Assembly: GCA_052168355.1 (NCBI GenBank)
Contig: JBQLZQ010000020.1
Coordinates: 1 to 64,000 of the forward strand
DNA: 64,000 nt
Source of the DNA: JBQLZQ01 sp052168355
GTDB lineage: Bacteria; Pseudomonadota; Alphaproteobacteria; DSM-16000; Inquilinaceae
Direction: 5' to 3'
Position numbers and translations under genes: made by a program. The notes beneath the pieces are model-generated. The model was not told the DNA's origin and did no database searches. It worked only from the letters and a program-made list of their open reading frames with translations. Of this stretch, positions 24,740 to 35,228 are shown piece after piece (position 1 is the stretch's first letter; the number at the start of each line of letters is the position of its first letter).

Positions 24740-27700
24740 CTAGTAATCCCACTCGACGCCGATGCCGACCCGGCTGTTGGCATCGGCGCCGATATCCGTC
24801 TCGACCTTGACGTTGGGCGTCACCTCGATCTCCACCGTCGCGCGGCTGGATCCTTCCGCCGTTCCCTGCTTGACGCCCACGAACACATTGTCGGAGACGT
24901 AGCGACCGGCGTTGACCGTGGCGCCGCCTTCGCCCCCGTCGACCTCCAGCCGATCAAGCCCGAAGGTGGTCCGCAGCTTGTCGATCACGCCGGGTCCGCC
25001 GCCAAAGCCGGCGAGCGTGGCCACCGACTGCGCGAGTTGCACCGCCTCCAGGGCCGTCAGTTCGCCGGTCGCCTTGCCGAACAGGAACCGGGACAGCACC
25101 TCGTCCTCAGGCAAGGCCGGCTCGGACGAAAAGGCGAATTCGGGCGACGACGCCCGGCCCGTCACCGCGACCTGGATGGTGGTATCGGCCGACGGCGTGG
25201 TCGCCAGAAAATCGAGAATCGGATCGGTGCCGGACCCGCCGGCGAACGTCACCTCGCCGCGCGTGAAATCGAGCGTCTGACCCAGGATGAACAACCGGCC
25301 CCGGCGCATCGACAGGACGCCGTCGATGGAGGGTGTGTTGGACGTACCGACGACGTTAAGGGCGCCGCCGACCTCCGCATCCAGACCGCGACCGCGGACG
25401 AAGACCTGCTGCGCCGATGCGTCGATGGCGAGCGCCACGTCGACCGTCGAGCCCTCAGCCGCCTTGCGTTCGCTCTCCAGGCGGTCGGCGATTTCAGGCG
25501 GCGCGTTGATCTCGACCACGTCCAACTTCGCGACCGACGGCGGCAGCCGGTCGGGAACGCGGATCTCGGCGCGGTTCACCGTCACCGTGCCGGCCAGAAG
25601 CGGCGTTTCGGTGAGCAGGCCCGACAGCGTCAGGTCGGCATCGGCGACGACCGAGGCCAAGTCTGTGTTGGTCACCAGGGCGTTGTCCAGCCGCAGCGCG
25701 AAATCCACCGGCAGCCCGCGCAACGCGTCGAGAACCACGGTGCCCGATCCCGACAGGGTTCCGCCGTTCGGCGCCCGCGCCGACAGGCTTTCCAAAACCA
25801 GGGCCCGGTCCGACCCCCGCAGCGTCAGGTCGATCTGATCCAACCGGATGCCGTACAGCGCATTGTCGTAGGACGCGCCGGCAACGGTGATGCCGCCCGT
25901 CGGCCGCAGCGCGCCGAGGGGGCCCTGAACCGAAAGATCGATATCGGCCACGCCGGCGACGCGGTCCCCGCCCGCCGCCACGTAATCATCGAGTATGGCC
26001 AGATCGATCCGACCGGCGGCATTGGCCCGGACGATGCCATCGGCGGGCACGGTCGGCACGCCACCGGCGTCGAGCAGCAAGGGGACGGCGGCCGTGACGG
26101 TCAGATCGCCCGCGCCGGCCACGTCGAAAAGGCCGTCCAGGACAAGCTGGCGATCGCGCCACCGCCCGTCCACGGTCCCATTGACCGCCGGCGCGCCCGC
26201 GCCGAGGCCGACGCCGGCGAGGCGGAGCGACAAGGTGCCGGTCGGGGCGGCCCGCGTACCTGACAGAGCCACCGTGCCGTTCAACCGGCCGGCGACGTCG
26301 AGACCGGGGCTGGCAATCTCGGCCAGAGCCAGGGGCATCTCGTCCAGGCGCAGGGTCAGGTCCATCGTGTCGCCATACCGGCCGTCCAGGGCCAAGCGCC
26401 CATCCCGCGCCGCGACCGCCAGACCGGTCACCGTAATGCCGTCCTGGGCCAGGGCAACCGTCGCCGGTCCGGTAAGGGCAAAGCGTTCGCCCTCATAGGT
26501 GGCGTCGAGGGCGGCAAGATCGATCCGCGTCGCTTCATCGGTCACGGCGACGGTACCGCGACCGTTCACCGACAAGGGCGTGCCATCCGCCGACAGGGCA
26601 AACGCCAAGCGGTCGAGCCCGCCGGAGGCGGTCGCATCGACCGATCCGAACGCAAGCCCCCCCGCGTCAACCCCGGCGGCATCGACGGCGGCATCGAAGG
26701 ACGGCACGCCAAGGGCATCATTGACGGTGAGGACAAGGGTGCCGGCCCTTAGGGTCGCCGCGTCCGCGACCGCCAAGCCACGGCCGCGAACCGTCGCCTC
26801 GACCCTCTGGCGCCCGTCGGGCGCCGTCAAGTTCACGTCGATATCGGCGCTGCCGGACAGGGTTTGGCCGATCAACGGCGACAGCTCCGCCAACGCGCCC
26901 GCTCGCCCCGAAAAGGCGCCGGTCGCAACGCCTTCCGGCTCGATTGTCAGGTCGCCTTCGACGGTCAGGCTTCCCAGCGCGAGGGTCAGGTCTTCCAGCG
27001 CGGTGACGCCCGCCGGTTCGACGCGAAATCGACCGGCAACGTCCGCCGCAAGGCCAGCGATGTCGGGAATGACGATATGGGCGTCGCCCACCGGCTGGTC
27101 CAGCAGGTTGCCGACGGTCACGTCGGCCGTCGCGGCGGCAATGGTCTGACCGCCGGCCACCAGATCCTCCACCTCCGCCGTCGCGACCAGGGTCGGCGCG
27201 TCGAACGGTCCGGAGATGTCGCCCTCGACGGTCACCGACCCGGCCAGGTCGGGCCCCAGGACCGCCAGGTCCGGCAGCGCCACAAACCAGTCGAAGGCCA
27301 GCCCGTCGGGCGCGATCACCCCCTCGCCATCCACGGACACGTTGCGGCCCCGCAGGCTCAGGGTTTTGACGTCGGCGCCACCGCCGGGCACCGGCTCGAT
27401 CCGCGCCGTGACGAACGCCCGGTCGCCCAGCAGAGCGTCAACCTCGGGCTGTCCGGTGGTCACGCCGATCAGGGCGGCCGCCAGATCGGCGCCGATGGTG
27501 CCGTCGACGATGACAAGGTCGAGATCCAACGTGGCGGCACCCGTCAGCGGCTGCCCCGCGGCATCGGATACCGCGCCCAGATCGTCCAGGCGAAGCTGCG
27601 CCTCTGCCCGTACGGTCTCACCCCAATTTTCGACCAGGCCGCCAAGGGTCAGATCGCCCGCCGGAACGGTCACGCGGGCCGCCGACACGGTCACCGTGCC

Positions 27701-29062
27701 CTCTTGTGCCAGGGTGCCGGTCAGAGACCAGTCCAGGGCCGGCGTCAAAAGCAGGTCGAGGGACGGGGTGCCGAGCGCCAGCTCCCCAACGCGGCCCGAT
27801 GCCTCCACCGCGATCGGTGTGGCCGGGTCGTCCAGCGAACCTTCCGGCCGCGCTGTAAGATCGGCGGTTAAGGACGCCGCGCTCATGTCCTGGTAGACCG
27901 GCGACCTGACATCGACGGCGGCGGTCACCGCCGGACCATCCAGAGGGCCTTCGATACGCCCGGCGATCATGGCGCTTTCCCAACCCACACCAGACACCAA
28001 ACCGGAAAAGCGATCGTCGTCTCCGGCTTCCACCCGGTAGTCGAGCGCCAACGACCCGGCCTCCGGCGCCACGGTGCCGGATAAGGTCACGCTCCCCGCC
28101 GGTGTTTCCAGGCCGACGCGATCGATGCTCAAGGACCTGTCGTCGCGCATCAGGATCGCGGCCTCCAGCCCCACGGTACCCGCCAGCAGTCGCATCAGCG
28201 ATGGATCGTCGGTAAAGCGGCCCAGCCGGCCATTGCCGGTCGCGGTGACGCGGTAGTCGCCCTCGGCGGATTCGACGCGCGCGTCCAGCGTCAGGTCGCC
28301 GGCCTCCCCGGCCATAACGGTCAGGCGTCCCTGCCAGTCGGCCAGCGCGCCATCGCCGTCCAGCCGGACCGAGACCGGCGGCAGGTCGGGAAGCTGCGCC
28401 AGCGTGGCGATCACACCACCGGCCGGCTCGTCCACCTGGGCCTGGAGAGACAGGCGGTTTTCCCGCGGCGTATAGACCAGATCGACCGCCATGCTGCCGT
28501 CGCGTCCATCCGTCCGCTCCGCGGCGAGGGTGAGCCGGAGACCGGTTTGGGGATCGGTGAGACGGGCCGTACCGTCGATCGAAAAGGCGGCCGGCTGACC
28601 CAGCACCGGCGCGTCCAGGCCGATCCGGTCGATCGTCAGCCGGTGCACGACCACGCCGACCGGCAGTTCCGGCAACCCGAACGGCTCCGTCTCGGCCACG
28701 GGGTCCTCCGGGCCGGGCAGCGGCGGCCGGATGACGGTCACGGTGCCGGCCGTCAGCGCATCGACGTCCAGGGTGCCCGATAGCAGCGCCGCCGGCGACC
28801 ATGCCAGCGCCGCGTGGTCCACGGTGAGCCAGACACCGTCGGCGTCGGCCACCTCGACATCGCTCACCTGCATGTCGAACGGCACCAACCCCGAGATACC
28901 GCCGACGCGGAGCCCGAAATCCGGTCCGCTGGCCAGGTCGCCGACCAGCGCCGCGGCCTGGCGCTGGCCGGCGTCGGTCTGGATCCAGGCGAAGACCAGA
29001 CCAACCGCCACCAGCGGCAGCAGCAGAAGCAGAAGGATCAGACGCAGCGCCACGCGGCCCAT
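24740..29062 (-). CDS. tamB: Translocation and assembly module protein TamB
   Basis: A 1440-residue inner-membrane-anchored protein that spans the periplasm and works with TamA in outer-membrane protein assembly and probably lipid transport. One N-terminal membrane helix (about 5-26) is followed by a long beta-rich repetitive body and the C-terminal TamB (DUF490) domain (about 1100-1440). There, EDEVLSRFLFGKATGELTAL and GRYVSDNVFVGVKQG are typical, and the chain ends in VEWDY. Its start shares one base with the tamA stop (TGATG), so the pair is coupled. Confidence 0.93.
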   Translation of the reverse strand: MGRVALRLILLLLLLPLVAVGLVFAWIQTDAGQRQAAALVGDLASGPDFGLRVGGISGLVPFDMQVSDVEVADADGVWLTVDHAALAWSPAALLSGTLDVDALTAGTVTVIRPPLPGPEDPVAETEPFGLPELPVGVVVHRLTIDRIGLDAPVLGQPAAFSIDGTARLTDPQTGLRLTLAAERTDGRDGSMAVDLVYTPRENRLSLQAQVDEPAGGVIATLAQLPDLPPVSVRLDGDGALADWQGRLTVMAGEAGDLTLDARVESAEGDYRVTATGNGRLGRFTDDPSLMRLLAGTVGLEAAILMRDDRSLSIDRVGLETPAGSVTLSGTVAPEAGSLALDYRVEAGDDDRFSGLVSGVGWESAMIAGRIEGPLDGPAVTAAVDVRSPVYQDMSAASLTADLTARPEGSLDDPATPIAVEASGRVGELALGTPSLDLLLTPALDWSLTGTLAQEGTVTVSAARVTVPAGDLTLGGLVENWGETVRAEAQLRLDDLGAVSDAAGQPLTGAATLDLDLVIVDGTIGADLAAALIGVTTGQPEVDALLGDRAFVTARIEPVPGGGADVKTLSLRGRNVSVDGEGVIAPDGLAFDWFVALPDLAVLGPDLAGSVTVEGDISGPFDAPTLVATAEVEDLVAGGQTIAAATADVTVGNLLDQPVGDAHIVIPDIAGLAADVAGRFRVEPAGVTALEDLTLALGSLTVEGDLTIEPEGVATGAFSGRAGALAELSPLIGQTLSGSADIDVNLTAPDGRQRVEATVRGRGLAVADAATLRAGTLVLTVNDALGVPSFDAAVDAAGVDAGGLAFGSVDATASGGLDRLAFALSADGTPLSVNGRGTVAVTDEATRIDLAALDATYEGERFALTGPATVALAQDGITVTGLAVAARDGRLALDGRYGDTMDLTLRLDEMPLALAEIASPGLDVAGRLNGTVALSGTRAAPTGTLSLRLAGVGLGAGAPAVNGTVDGRWRDRQLVLDGLFDVAGAGDLTVTAAVPLLLDAGGVPTVPADGIVRANAAGRIDLAILDDYVAAGGDRVAGVADIDLSVQGPLGALRPTGGITVAGASYDNALYGIRLDQIDLTLRGSDRALVLESLSARAPNGGTLSGSGTVVLDALRGLPVDFALRLDNALVTNTDLASVVADADLTLSGLLTETPLLAGTVTVNRAEIRVPDRLPPSVAKLDVVEINAPPEIADRLESERKAAEGSTVDVALAIDASAQQVFVRGRGLDAEVGGALNVVGTSNTPSIDGVLSMRRGRLFILGQTLDFTRGEVTFAGGSGTDPILDFLATTPSADTTIQVAVTGRASSPEFAFSSEPALPEDEVLSRFLFGKATGELTALEAVQLAQSVATLAGFGGGPGVIDKLRTTFGLDRLEVDGGEGGATVNAGRYVSDNVFVGVKQGTAEGSSRATVEIEVTPNVKVETDIGADANSRVGIGVEWDY

Positions 29063-30930
29063 CAGAACGCCTGTCCCAGGCTGATGTAAAAGGCGAAGGC
29101 GTCGTCACGATCGCGCCCATTCAGGGGAAACGCAAAATCGACGCGGATCGGCCCGAAATCCGTGTAGTACCGACCGCCGATACCGGCGGCAAAACGCAAC
29201 GGCTCGTCGAATGCCGGGAAGGAATCGTCAAAGACCGTGCCGCCATCGATAAAGGGCACGATGCCAAAGCTTTCCCCGATGCGGATGCGCAGTTCGGCGC
29301 CCAGTTCCAGCACGCTGCGGCCGCCCAGCGGGTCGCCGTTCTCGTCCAGCGGCCCGACAGACTGGAACTCGTACCCGCGGATCGATCCGCCGCCGCCGGC
29401 GAAGAACCGCTTGTTGGCCGGCACGTCATCCGTACCGCCTTCCGACAGGACGCTGCCGATGGCCGCGCGCCCGGCCAGGATGTAGCGGCCGTCGGATCCG
29501 AAATCGTAATAGGACGAGGCCTCGACACGGCTGACCAGAAGATCGTCGGACGACCCGATGAACTTGCTGAACGGCGTGACATTGGCCGACAGCCGGATGC
29601 CCCGGGTCGGGTTCAGCGCGTCGTCGGAGGTGTCCATGCGGAAGCTGAGCGGGATACCGATCAGGCGGAACGTGTCCGTCTGCTCGTCGGAATCGGTAAT
29701 CCGGTCATATTCGGCCGAGAGCCCGACACCGACGGCGATGGTGTCCGTGAGCTGCCGTTCCAGCCCGACGGTGCCGACCACGCCGGTCCGTTCGAAGGCG
29801 TCGGTGTCGGTCCGGATGAAATTCAACCCGGCCAGCAAGTCCTGGCGCTGTTCCAGCACATCGGGTTTGCGGAACGTCGCACCCAAGCCGTATTCCAATT
29901 CGCCGAGATCGTTTTCCAGCAACCGTCCCACGCTGGCCTCGATACGCAACCGCTCGGCGGCGCCGAACAGGTTGCGATGGCCCCAATAGGCCCGGGCGCC
30001 GAACCCCTCGGACGTGGCATAATCGGCGCCGGCGCCGATGAACCGTCGTTCCCGCTCGACCAAAGTGACGGTGACCGGCAGGGTGCCGTCGGGCGCCAGT
30101 TCCTCGCCCTGATCGACACGCACGGACGAAAACACGCCGATCGCAGAAAGGTCCCTGCGCAGATCCTCGACCAGGTCCGGCGAGTACTCCTGCCCCGTGA
30201 CGAACTCGACGCGCCGTTCGATGAAATCGGCGTCGACCCGGTCCAGCCCGTCCACCTGGACCGTGCCGATGGCGGCCCGGGGTCCGGGTTCCACCGCGAA
30301 GGTCAGCTCCATGGTCTGGGTGTCGTGATCGACGACGGCCTGGCGCACGGGCACGTCGGCGAACGGGTGGCCCTGGGCCCGCATCTGGTCGCCCAGCCGC
30401 CGCTCGACGGTCAGGACCGCGTCCGATCGTGCCGGATCTCCTACCGCGAGGCCCAGCGCGTCCCGATCGATGTCGACCGACAGGGTGTCCGACCCGTCTT
30501 CGGCATCGACGATGTCGAGCTGCCCGATCACATATTGCGGGCCCGGATCGATGGTGAGCGCAATGTCCACCGGCGTGCCGGCCTGTTCCGCCGTGGCCAG
30601 GGTTTCCAGCAGGGCCGGGTCGTCGAGCGGCCGCCCCGCGACGGTCGCCGTGACCGTGCCGCGATAGAAGCCGAACGAGCGGAGAGCCGTACCCAACCGG
30701 TCCACGTCGGCTTCGACCCGCCGCACCAACGCCACCGCCGAGGGCGGGTCCTCGTCCCGCAAGGCCAGCAGGTTGGAACTGGCCTCGAGCGCCTGGATCA
30801 GCTCCTCGTTGTCCAGATCGGAGAGCGACACATTGTAATCGAGAGCCTGGGCCGAGGCGCCATCGCCCAGAATCATCGTCAGCAAGGCGACGATCAGGAC
30901 GAAGAAGCAGGATTTTGCGTTGGTTAACAT
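29062..30930 (-). CDS. tamA: Outer-membrane assembly protein TamA
   Basis: A 622-residue BamA/Omp85-family outer-membrane protein. The chosen start MLTNAKSCFFVLIVALL gives a signal peptide cut near ASAQA at about residue 29. POTRA domains occupy about 35-290, followed by a 16-stranded barrel with GGGGSIRGYEFQSVGP, the RGY motif of strand 15/16 loop insertion, and a C-terminal ISLGQAF ending in Phe. The frame is open to 31158, but an earlier start would bury the signal peptide. Divergent from typA. Confidence 0.92.
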   Translation of the reverse strand: MLTNAKSCFFVLIVALLTMILGDGASAQALDYNVSLSDLDNEELIQALEASSNLLALRDEDPPSAVALVRRVEADVDRLGTALRSFGFYRGTVTATVAGRPLDDPALLETLATAEQAGTPVDIALTIDPGPQYVIGQLDIVDAEDGSDTLSVDIDRDALGLAVGDPARSDAVLTVERRLGDQMRAQGHPFADVPVRQAVVDHDTQTMELTFAVEPGPRAAIGTVQVDGLDRVDADFIERRVEFVTGQEYSPDLVEDLRRDLSAIGVFSSVRVDQGEELAPDGTLPVTVTLVERERRFIGAGADYATSEGFGARAYWGHRNLFGAAERLRIEASVGRLLENDLGELEYGLGATFRKPDVLEQRQDLLAGLNFIRTDTDAFERTGVVGTVGLERQLTDTIAVGVGLSAEYDRITDSDEQTDTFRLIGIPLSFRMDTSDDALNPTRGIRLSANVTPFSKFIGSSDDLLVSRVEASSYYDFGSDGRYILAGRAAIGSVLSEGGTDDVPANKRFFAGGGGSIRGYEFQSVGPLDENGDPLGGRSVLELGAELRIRIGESFGIVPFIDGGTVFDDSFPAFDEPLRFAAGIGGRYYTDFGPIRVDFAFPLNGRDRDDAFAFYISLGQAF

Positions 30931-31152
30931 CGAGGTCGCGGCGGGATCCCAGGCTAAATTCTTTGTTTCATTGGACTTTAGGGACGTTCCCACCCTTGAC
31001 GCGGCGGTGCCGGGGGGGCATGTGCTTTGAGTCCCATGGAATGTTGCGTCGCAAAGACGTGACTTCGCGTGAAATAGCGGCAGCATGATGTCCGACCCTG
31101 CCAGACGGCGGGAAGGTTCGTCACGCGCCATCTGAAAGCCCCTGTTATCGTC

Positions 31153-32979
31153 ATGCATTTAAGAAATATCGCGATCATCGCCCATGTCGACCATGGCAAA
31201 ACGACTCTCATCGACGTTTTGTTGCGGCAAAGCGGCCAGTTTCGTGACAACCAGCAGGTTGCCGAGCGGGCCATGGACAGCAATGACCTAGAGCGCGAAC
31301 GCGGGATTACCATCCTGGCTAAGTGCACGTCGCTGGCCTGGAACGGTACCCGGATCAACATTGTCGATACGCCCGGCCATGCCGATTTCGGCGGCGAGGT
31401 GGAGCGGATCCTGGGCATGGTCGATGGCGTCGTGGTGCTGGTCGATGCGTCCGAGGGGCCGATGCCCCAAACCAAATTCGTGGTCGCCAAGGCCCTGAAA
31501 CTGGGCCTGCGCCCGATTGTCCTGATCAACAAGGTGGACAAGCCCGACCAGCGCGCGCACGCGGTTCTGGACGAAACCTTCGATCTGTTCGCGGCGCTGG
31601 ACGCCACCGACGACCAACTGGATTTCCCCGTTCTCTATTCGTCGGCCAAACAAGGCTGGGCCGCGGCGGAGCCGGAACCGGGGACCAACCCCAGCATGGC
31701 GCCGTTGCTGGACCTCATCGTCAAACACGTGCCGGCCCCCGAGGTCGTCGCCGACGCCCCCTTCACCATGCTGGCCACGACCCTGGAGGCCAATCCCTAT
31801 CTGGGCCGGGTTCTGACCGGGCGGATCATGTCGGGCAGCGTGCGTCCCAACATGGCCGTAAGGGCGCTGTCAAGGGACGGGTCGGTCATCGAGCAGGGCC
31901 GGATCTCCAAGGTCCTGGCCTTTCGCGGTCTGGAGCGCCAGGGAGTCGACGAAGCCCAGGCCGGCGATATCGTCGCCCTGAGCGGCCTGAGCCAGGCCAC
32001 CGTCGCCGATACGATCTGCGATCCCAGCATCACCACGCCGCTGGCCGCCCAGCCGATCGATCCGCCGACCCTGGCCATGACCTTTTCGGTCAACGATTCG
32101 CCGTTGGCCGGCACCGAGGGCGACAAGGTCACCTCCCGCGTGATCCGCGACCGGTTGATGCGCGAGGCCGAGGGCAATGTCGCCCTTCAGGTCAGTGAGA
32201 GTGCCGGCAAGGACAGCTACGAGGTGTCCGGACGGGGGGAGCTTCAGCTCGCCATCCTGATCGAGCAGATGCGCCGCGAGGGCTTCGAGCTGTCGATCAG
32301 CCGCCCCAGGGTGGTCCTGACCACCGATCCCCAGACTGGCCAGCAGCTTGAGCCGATCGAGGAGGTGCAGGTCGACGTCGACGAGGAGCACGCCGGCATC
32401 GTGGTGGAGAAGCTGTCGGCCCGCAAGGCGGAACTGCGGGACATGCGTCCGTCGGGCGGCGGCAAGCAGCGCCTGGTGTTCCAGGCGCCGACACGCGGCC
32501 TGATCGGCTATCATGGCGAGTTCATGACCGACACGCGGGGCACCGGCGTGCTGTACCGGACCTTCGACAGCTATGCGCCGTTCCGCGGCGTCATCGAGGG
32601 CCGGCGGACCGGGGTCCTGATTTCCACCGACGACGGGACGGCCGTGGCCTATGCCCTGTGGAAGCTGGAAGACCGGGGGCCGATGATGATCCACCCGGGC
32701 GCCAGGGTCTATCATGGCATGATCGTCGGCGAGCACAGCCGCGGATCGGACCTGGAGATCAACGTCCTCAAGGGCAAACAGCTCACCAACATGCGGGCGT
32801 CGGGCAAGGACGAGGCGGTGCGGCTGACTCCGCCCATCGCCATGACCCTGGAAAAGGCGCTGGCCTATATCGCCGACGACGAGCTGGTGGAGGTGACCCC
32901 ACGCTCCATCCGCCTGCGCAAGCGGCTTCTGGACCCCCACGAGCGCAAACGGGCGTCCCGCGCCAAAAGCGCGGTTTAG
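31153..32979 (+). CDS. typA: Ribosome-associated GTPase TypA/BipA
   Basis: A 608-residue translational GTPase. G1 is AHVDHGKTT (about 10-18), G3 DTPGHADFGGEVERI (about 72-86) and G4 NKVD near residue 127. Domains II, III, V and the TypA-specific C-terminal region follow, with RGELQLAILIEQMRREGFE and PTRGLIGYHGEFMTDTRG. It acts on the 70S ribosome and 50S assembly under stress or cold. The start is the first ATG and no strong ribosome binding site is present. Confidence 0.96.
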   Translation: MHLRNIAIIAHVDHGKTTLIDVLLRQSGQFRDNQQVAERAMDSNDLERERGITILAKCTSLAWNGTRINIVDTPGHADFGGEVERILGMVDGVVVLVDASEGPMPQTKFVVAKALKLGLRPIVLINKVDKPDQRAHAVLDETFDLFAALDATDDQLDFPVLYSSAKQGWAAAEPEPGTNPSMAPLLDLIVKHVPAPEVVADAPFTMLATTLEANPYLGRVLTGRIMSGSVRPNMAVRALSRDGSVIEQGRISKVLAFRGLERQGVDEAQAGDIVALSGLSQATVADTICDPSITTPLAAQPIDPPTLAMTFSVNDSPLAGTEGDKVTSRVIRDRLMREAEGNVALQVSESAGKDSYEVSGRGELQLAILIEQMRREGFELSISRPRVVLTTDPQTGQQLEPIEEVQVDVDEEHAGIVVEKLSARKAELRDMRPSGGGKQRLVFQAPTRGLIGYHGEFMTDTRGTGVLYRTFDSYAPFRGVIEGRRTGVLISTDDGTAVAYALWKLEDRGPMMIHPGARVYHGMIVGEHSRGSDLEINVLKGKQLTNMRASGKDEAVRLTPPIAMTLEKALAYIADDELVEVTPRSIRLRKRLLDPHERKRASRAKSAV

Positions 32980-33003
32980 GACGGGGCGTCGGGCGGCGCG
33001 CCC

Positions 33004-33891
33004 CTAGACGAGGTGCGCCTGGAAAAAGGCGAGCGTTCGGTCCCAGGCCAGGGCCGCGGCCTCGGGGTCGTAGCGGGGCGTCGTGTCGTTGTGGAACCCG
33101 TGGTTGACGCCCGGGTAGAAATGGACCGTGAACGCCTTGCCATGCTCTATCAGCGCCCGTTCGTAGTCGGGCCAGCCGGCGTTGATGCGTTCGTCCAGCT
33201 CGGCGTAATGGAGCAGAAGCGGCGCCTGGATGGCGGGAACATCCGCCGCATCCGCCTGACGGCCGTAAAAGGGAACCGAGGCGGCCATGTTCGGATAGGC
33301 CACCGCCAGCGCGTTGCACACACCGCCGCCATAGCAGAACCCAACGGCCCCCACCCGGCCAGTGCTGTCGGGATGATCCACCAGATGCTCGAACCCGGCG
33401 AAGAAATCCGCCATCAGCTTGGCGCCGTCGAGTTGCGACTGCATTTCGCGCGCCTGATCGTCGGTGCCGGGATACCCGCCCAGAGAGGTCAGCCCGTCTG
33501 GGCCCAACGCCAAATATCCGGCCTTTGCCGTGCGGCGGACGACATCCTCGATATAGGGGTTGAGGCCGCGGTTCTCGTGCACCACCAGTACGGCGGGAAG
33601 CGGCCCGGCGGCATCCGACGGGCGAGCCATCAAGCCTTTCACGGTGCCATGACCGTCGGGGGACGGGTATTCGATCGTCTCGGTACGGATGGCCGGATCG
33701 TCTGGCGCGACCTGCTGGGCAAGGGCATAGTTGGGCTGCAGGCTTTGCAGAACGGCCGCGGCGCCGACCCCGCCGACCGCCAGTTTTCCCACACTGTCGA
33801 GAAACTCCCGCTTGGACAGTTTGCCGTGCGCGTACCCATCATAGAGATCGAGAATGCGCTGATCGAAATCGCGTGCGGTCTTGCGTTGCAT
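33004..33891 (-). CDS. Dienelactone hydrolase-family protein
   Basis: A 295-residue alpha/beta hydrolase. The catalytic triad is Cys186 (GFCYGGG), Asp233 and His264 (NHGFHN), with Glu106 (VHENRGL) as in carboxymethylenebutenolidase. Residues 27-60 (KREFLDSVGKLAVGGVGAAA) look like a signal or Tat-like segment without a twin arginine, so export is possible. AGGGGA about 9 bases upstream fixes MQRKTAR. Similar proteins are annotated YghX. It is convergent with typA. Substrate unknown. Confidence 0.88.
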   Translation of the reverse strand: MQRKTARDFDQRILDLYDGYAHGKLSKREFLDSVGKLAVGGVGAAAVLQSLQPNYALAQQVAPDDPAIRTETIEYPSPDGHGTVKGLMARPSDAAGPLPAVLVVHENRGLNPYIEDVVRRTAKAGYLALGPDGLTSLGGYPGTDDQAREMQSQLDGAKLMADFFAGFEHLVDHPDSTGRVGAVGFCYGGGVCNALAVAYPNMAASVPFYGRQADAADVPAIQAPLLLHYAELDERINAGWPDYERALIEHGKAFTVHFYPGVNHGFHNDTTPRYDPEAAALAWDRTLAFFQAHLV

Positions 33892-34219
33892 GACATCAGT
33901 TCCCCTGTTGATGGACGCCGACACGATTCTTCACCGATGGTCGTGCCTGCCGATCACTGGCCTGGCCATCCGCCGCGCTTTGGAGGATGTTAACCCTAAT
34001 CGGCGGCGCTCCGAAAGCGGCGATCCACGAAGAACGACGCGGTTTCGCGCCGTCTCTGTCGCTGCGCCAAACACCGTCCGCTGCTGGCGGGCGCCGGCCC
34101 CCAAACGTTTCGCTTCAACTGCCCGAAAATCTTCCGTTAACCCAAACACTTAACGAGATACTAAGCGACCTCGTCCTTAATGCTTAGGCATGAAGCATGT
34201 TCAAGGGACAGGAGGCCCG
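33892..34219. other. 328-bp intergenic region before the PilZ gene
   Basis: No convincing gene was found. The left part carries the 5' region of the dienelactone hydrolase gene (minus strand). The right 60 bases are relatively AT-rich, with several TTAA elements and a TTAA-N7-CTAA match at 34150-34164, described separately. The middle shows nothing recognisable. Confidence 0.5.
34150..34164. promoter_or_regulatory. CtrA-like site (TTAA-N7-CTAA) upstream of the PilZ gene
   Basis: The spacing equals the alphaproteobacterial CtrA consensus TTAA-N7-TTAA with one mismatch. It lies 56 bases before the PilZ start codon. CtrA controls motility and c-di-GMP genes in several alphaproteobacteria; binding here is an inference from the match alone. 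Confidence 0.3.
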
Positions 34220-34603
34220 ATGTCGGTTCTGGGGAGATGGCGGTTGCGGCGGGGCGACCGAAACGCCAAGGGGTTGACGTTCGCACCATTGCGGCGAGGC
34301 GAGCAGCGCCTCCCCTTGCAGTTCGAGATTGACATCGTTATCGGAAACGAGCGGCTGAGCTGCCACACCATCAACGTGTCGGGCGGCGGCGTCCTAATCG
34401 GCAAGGCGCTGAAGGCACCGCCGGGAACGCTGGTCGCCTTGAGCCTCGCGGGGCTGCCGCGACAGGTTCAGGGCCGCATCCGACGTGTCGGGGCTCACAG
34501 CACCGCCATCGCGTTCCTGTCGCAACAGGCTGGACAGGCCTTTATGAGTTGGCTGTGCGAAGGCGCGGCAAGTCCCGGACCGCTGGCCACGCGCATCCAC
34601 TGA
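34220..34603 (+). CDS. PilZ-domain protein
   Basis: A 127-residue single-domain protein. The c-di-GMP binding signature can be read as an RRGEQR segment near residue 25-30 and NVSGGGV near residue 60, which corresponds to RxxxR and (D/N)xSxxG. It probably senses cyclic di-GMP in the cytoplasm. GGAGG 4-5 bases before the ATG selects this start over the one at 34190. Confidence 0.82.
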   Translation: MSVLGRWRLRRGDRNAKGLTFAPLRRGEQRLPLQFEIDIVIGNERLSCHTINVSGGGVLIGKALKAPPGTLVALSLAGLPRQVQGRIRRVGAHSTAIAFLSQQAGQAFMSWLCEGAASPGPLATRIH

Positions 34604-34673
34604 AGCCACGATCCATGCCGCATACGGTTTGGCCCACCATATTGCTGCCGCACTGGGTATTCATGGTCGTATC

Positions 34674-35228
34674 ATGGTCCGGTTTCTTGCAAACAGGGCG
34701 AGCGGCGGGTTGCGGCTTGTTATGGCGCTGACCGCCGCCATCGCTTTTTCGCAGCTTTCCGCCTATGCCGACGATTATGTCCAGAACCTGTCCGGACGGT
34801 TGGCGGAGGCGCGCCGCGATGTCGCCGGCATCGTCGCCCGGGCGGACGATGCCGGTGTGTCCGTCTATGCTTATCTCCAGGCGTTCCGCGAGGCCGACAA
34901 CCCGATTTTTGTCGCCGAAGGACGCGCGGTTCAGGCCAAGATCGATCGCGCGGCGGCCTTGGCCCGGGCCCACAACACGCTGATCCGTGCCGGCGGGCTG
35001 GAACGACCGCTGGTCCTGGCCGGGGTTTTCGATGGCGAGATCGGACAGGACACCTGGACTCACTTCCGTCCCAGCCTGGCGATCGACAAGGCGGGGATTG
35101 CCTATGCCGGGGCGGGTCTTGTTCTGGCGGTCCTGGCTCACGCGGTCCTCGAGACCGTTCTGCTCGGTGCCTGGCGCCGAATGAGGCGACGTCCCCAGTC
35201 GCCAGGATCGCCTGTCCTTCTTCCATAA
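34674..35228 (+). CDS. DUF2937 membrane protein
   Basis: A 184-residue protein with one membrane segment near the N-terminus (about 12-30) and one near the C-terminus (about 140-160). The pattern SQLSAYADDYVQNLSGRLAEARRDVAG fits DUF2937, a family of small proteobacterial membrane proteins of unknown function. The ATG at 34674 is chosen; a TTG at 34629 is the alternative and neither has a strong ribosome binding site. It follows the PilZ gene by 70 bases. Confidence 0.72.
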   Translation: MVRFLANRASGGLRLVMALTAAIAFSQLSAYADDYVQNLSGRLAEARRDVAGIVARADDAGVSVYAYLQAFREADNPIFVAEGRAVQAKIDRAAALARAHNTLIRAGGLERPLVLAGVFDGEIGQDTWTHFRPSLAIDKAGIAYAGAGLVLAVLAHAVLETVLLGAWRRMRRRPQSPGSPVLLP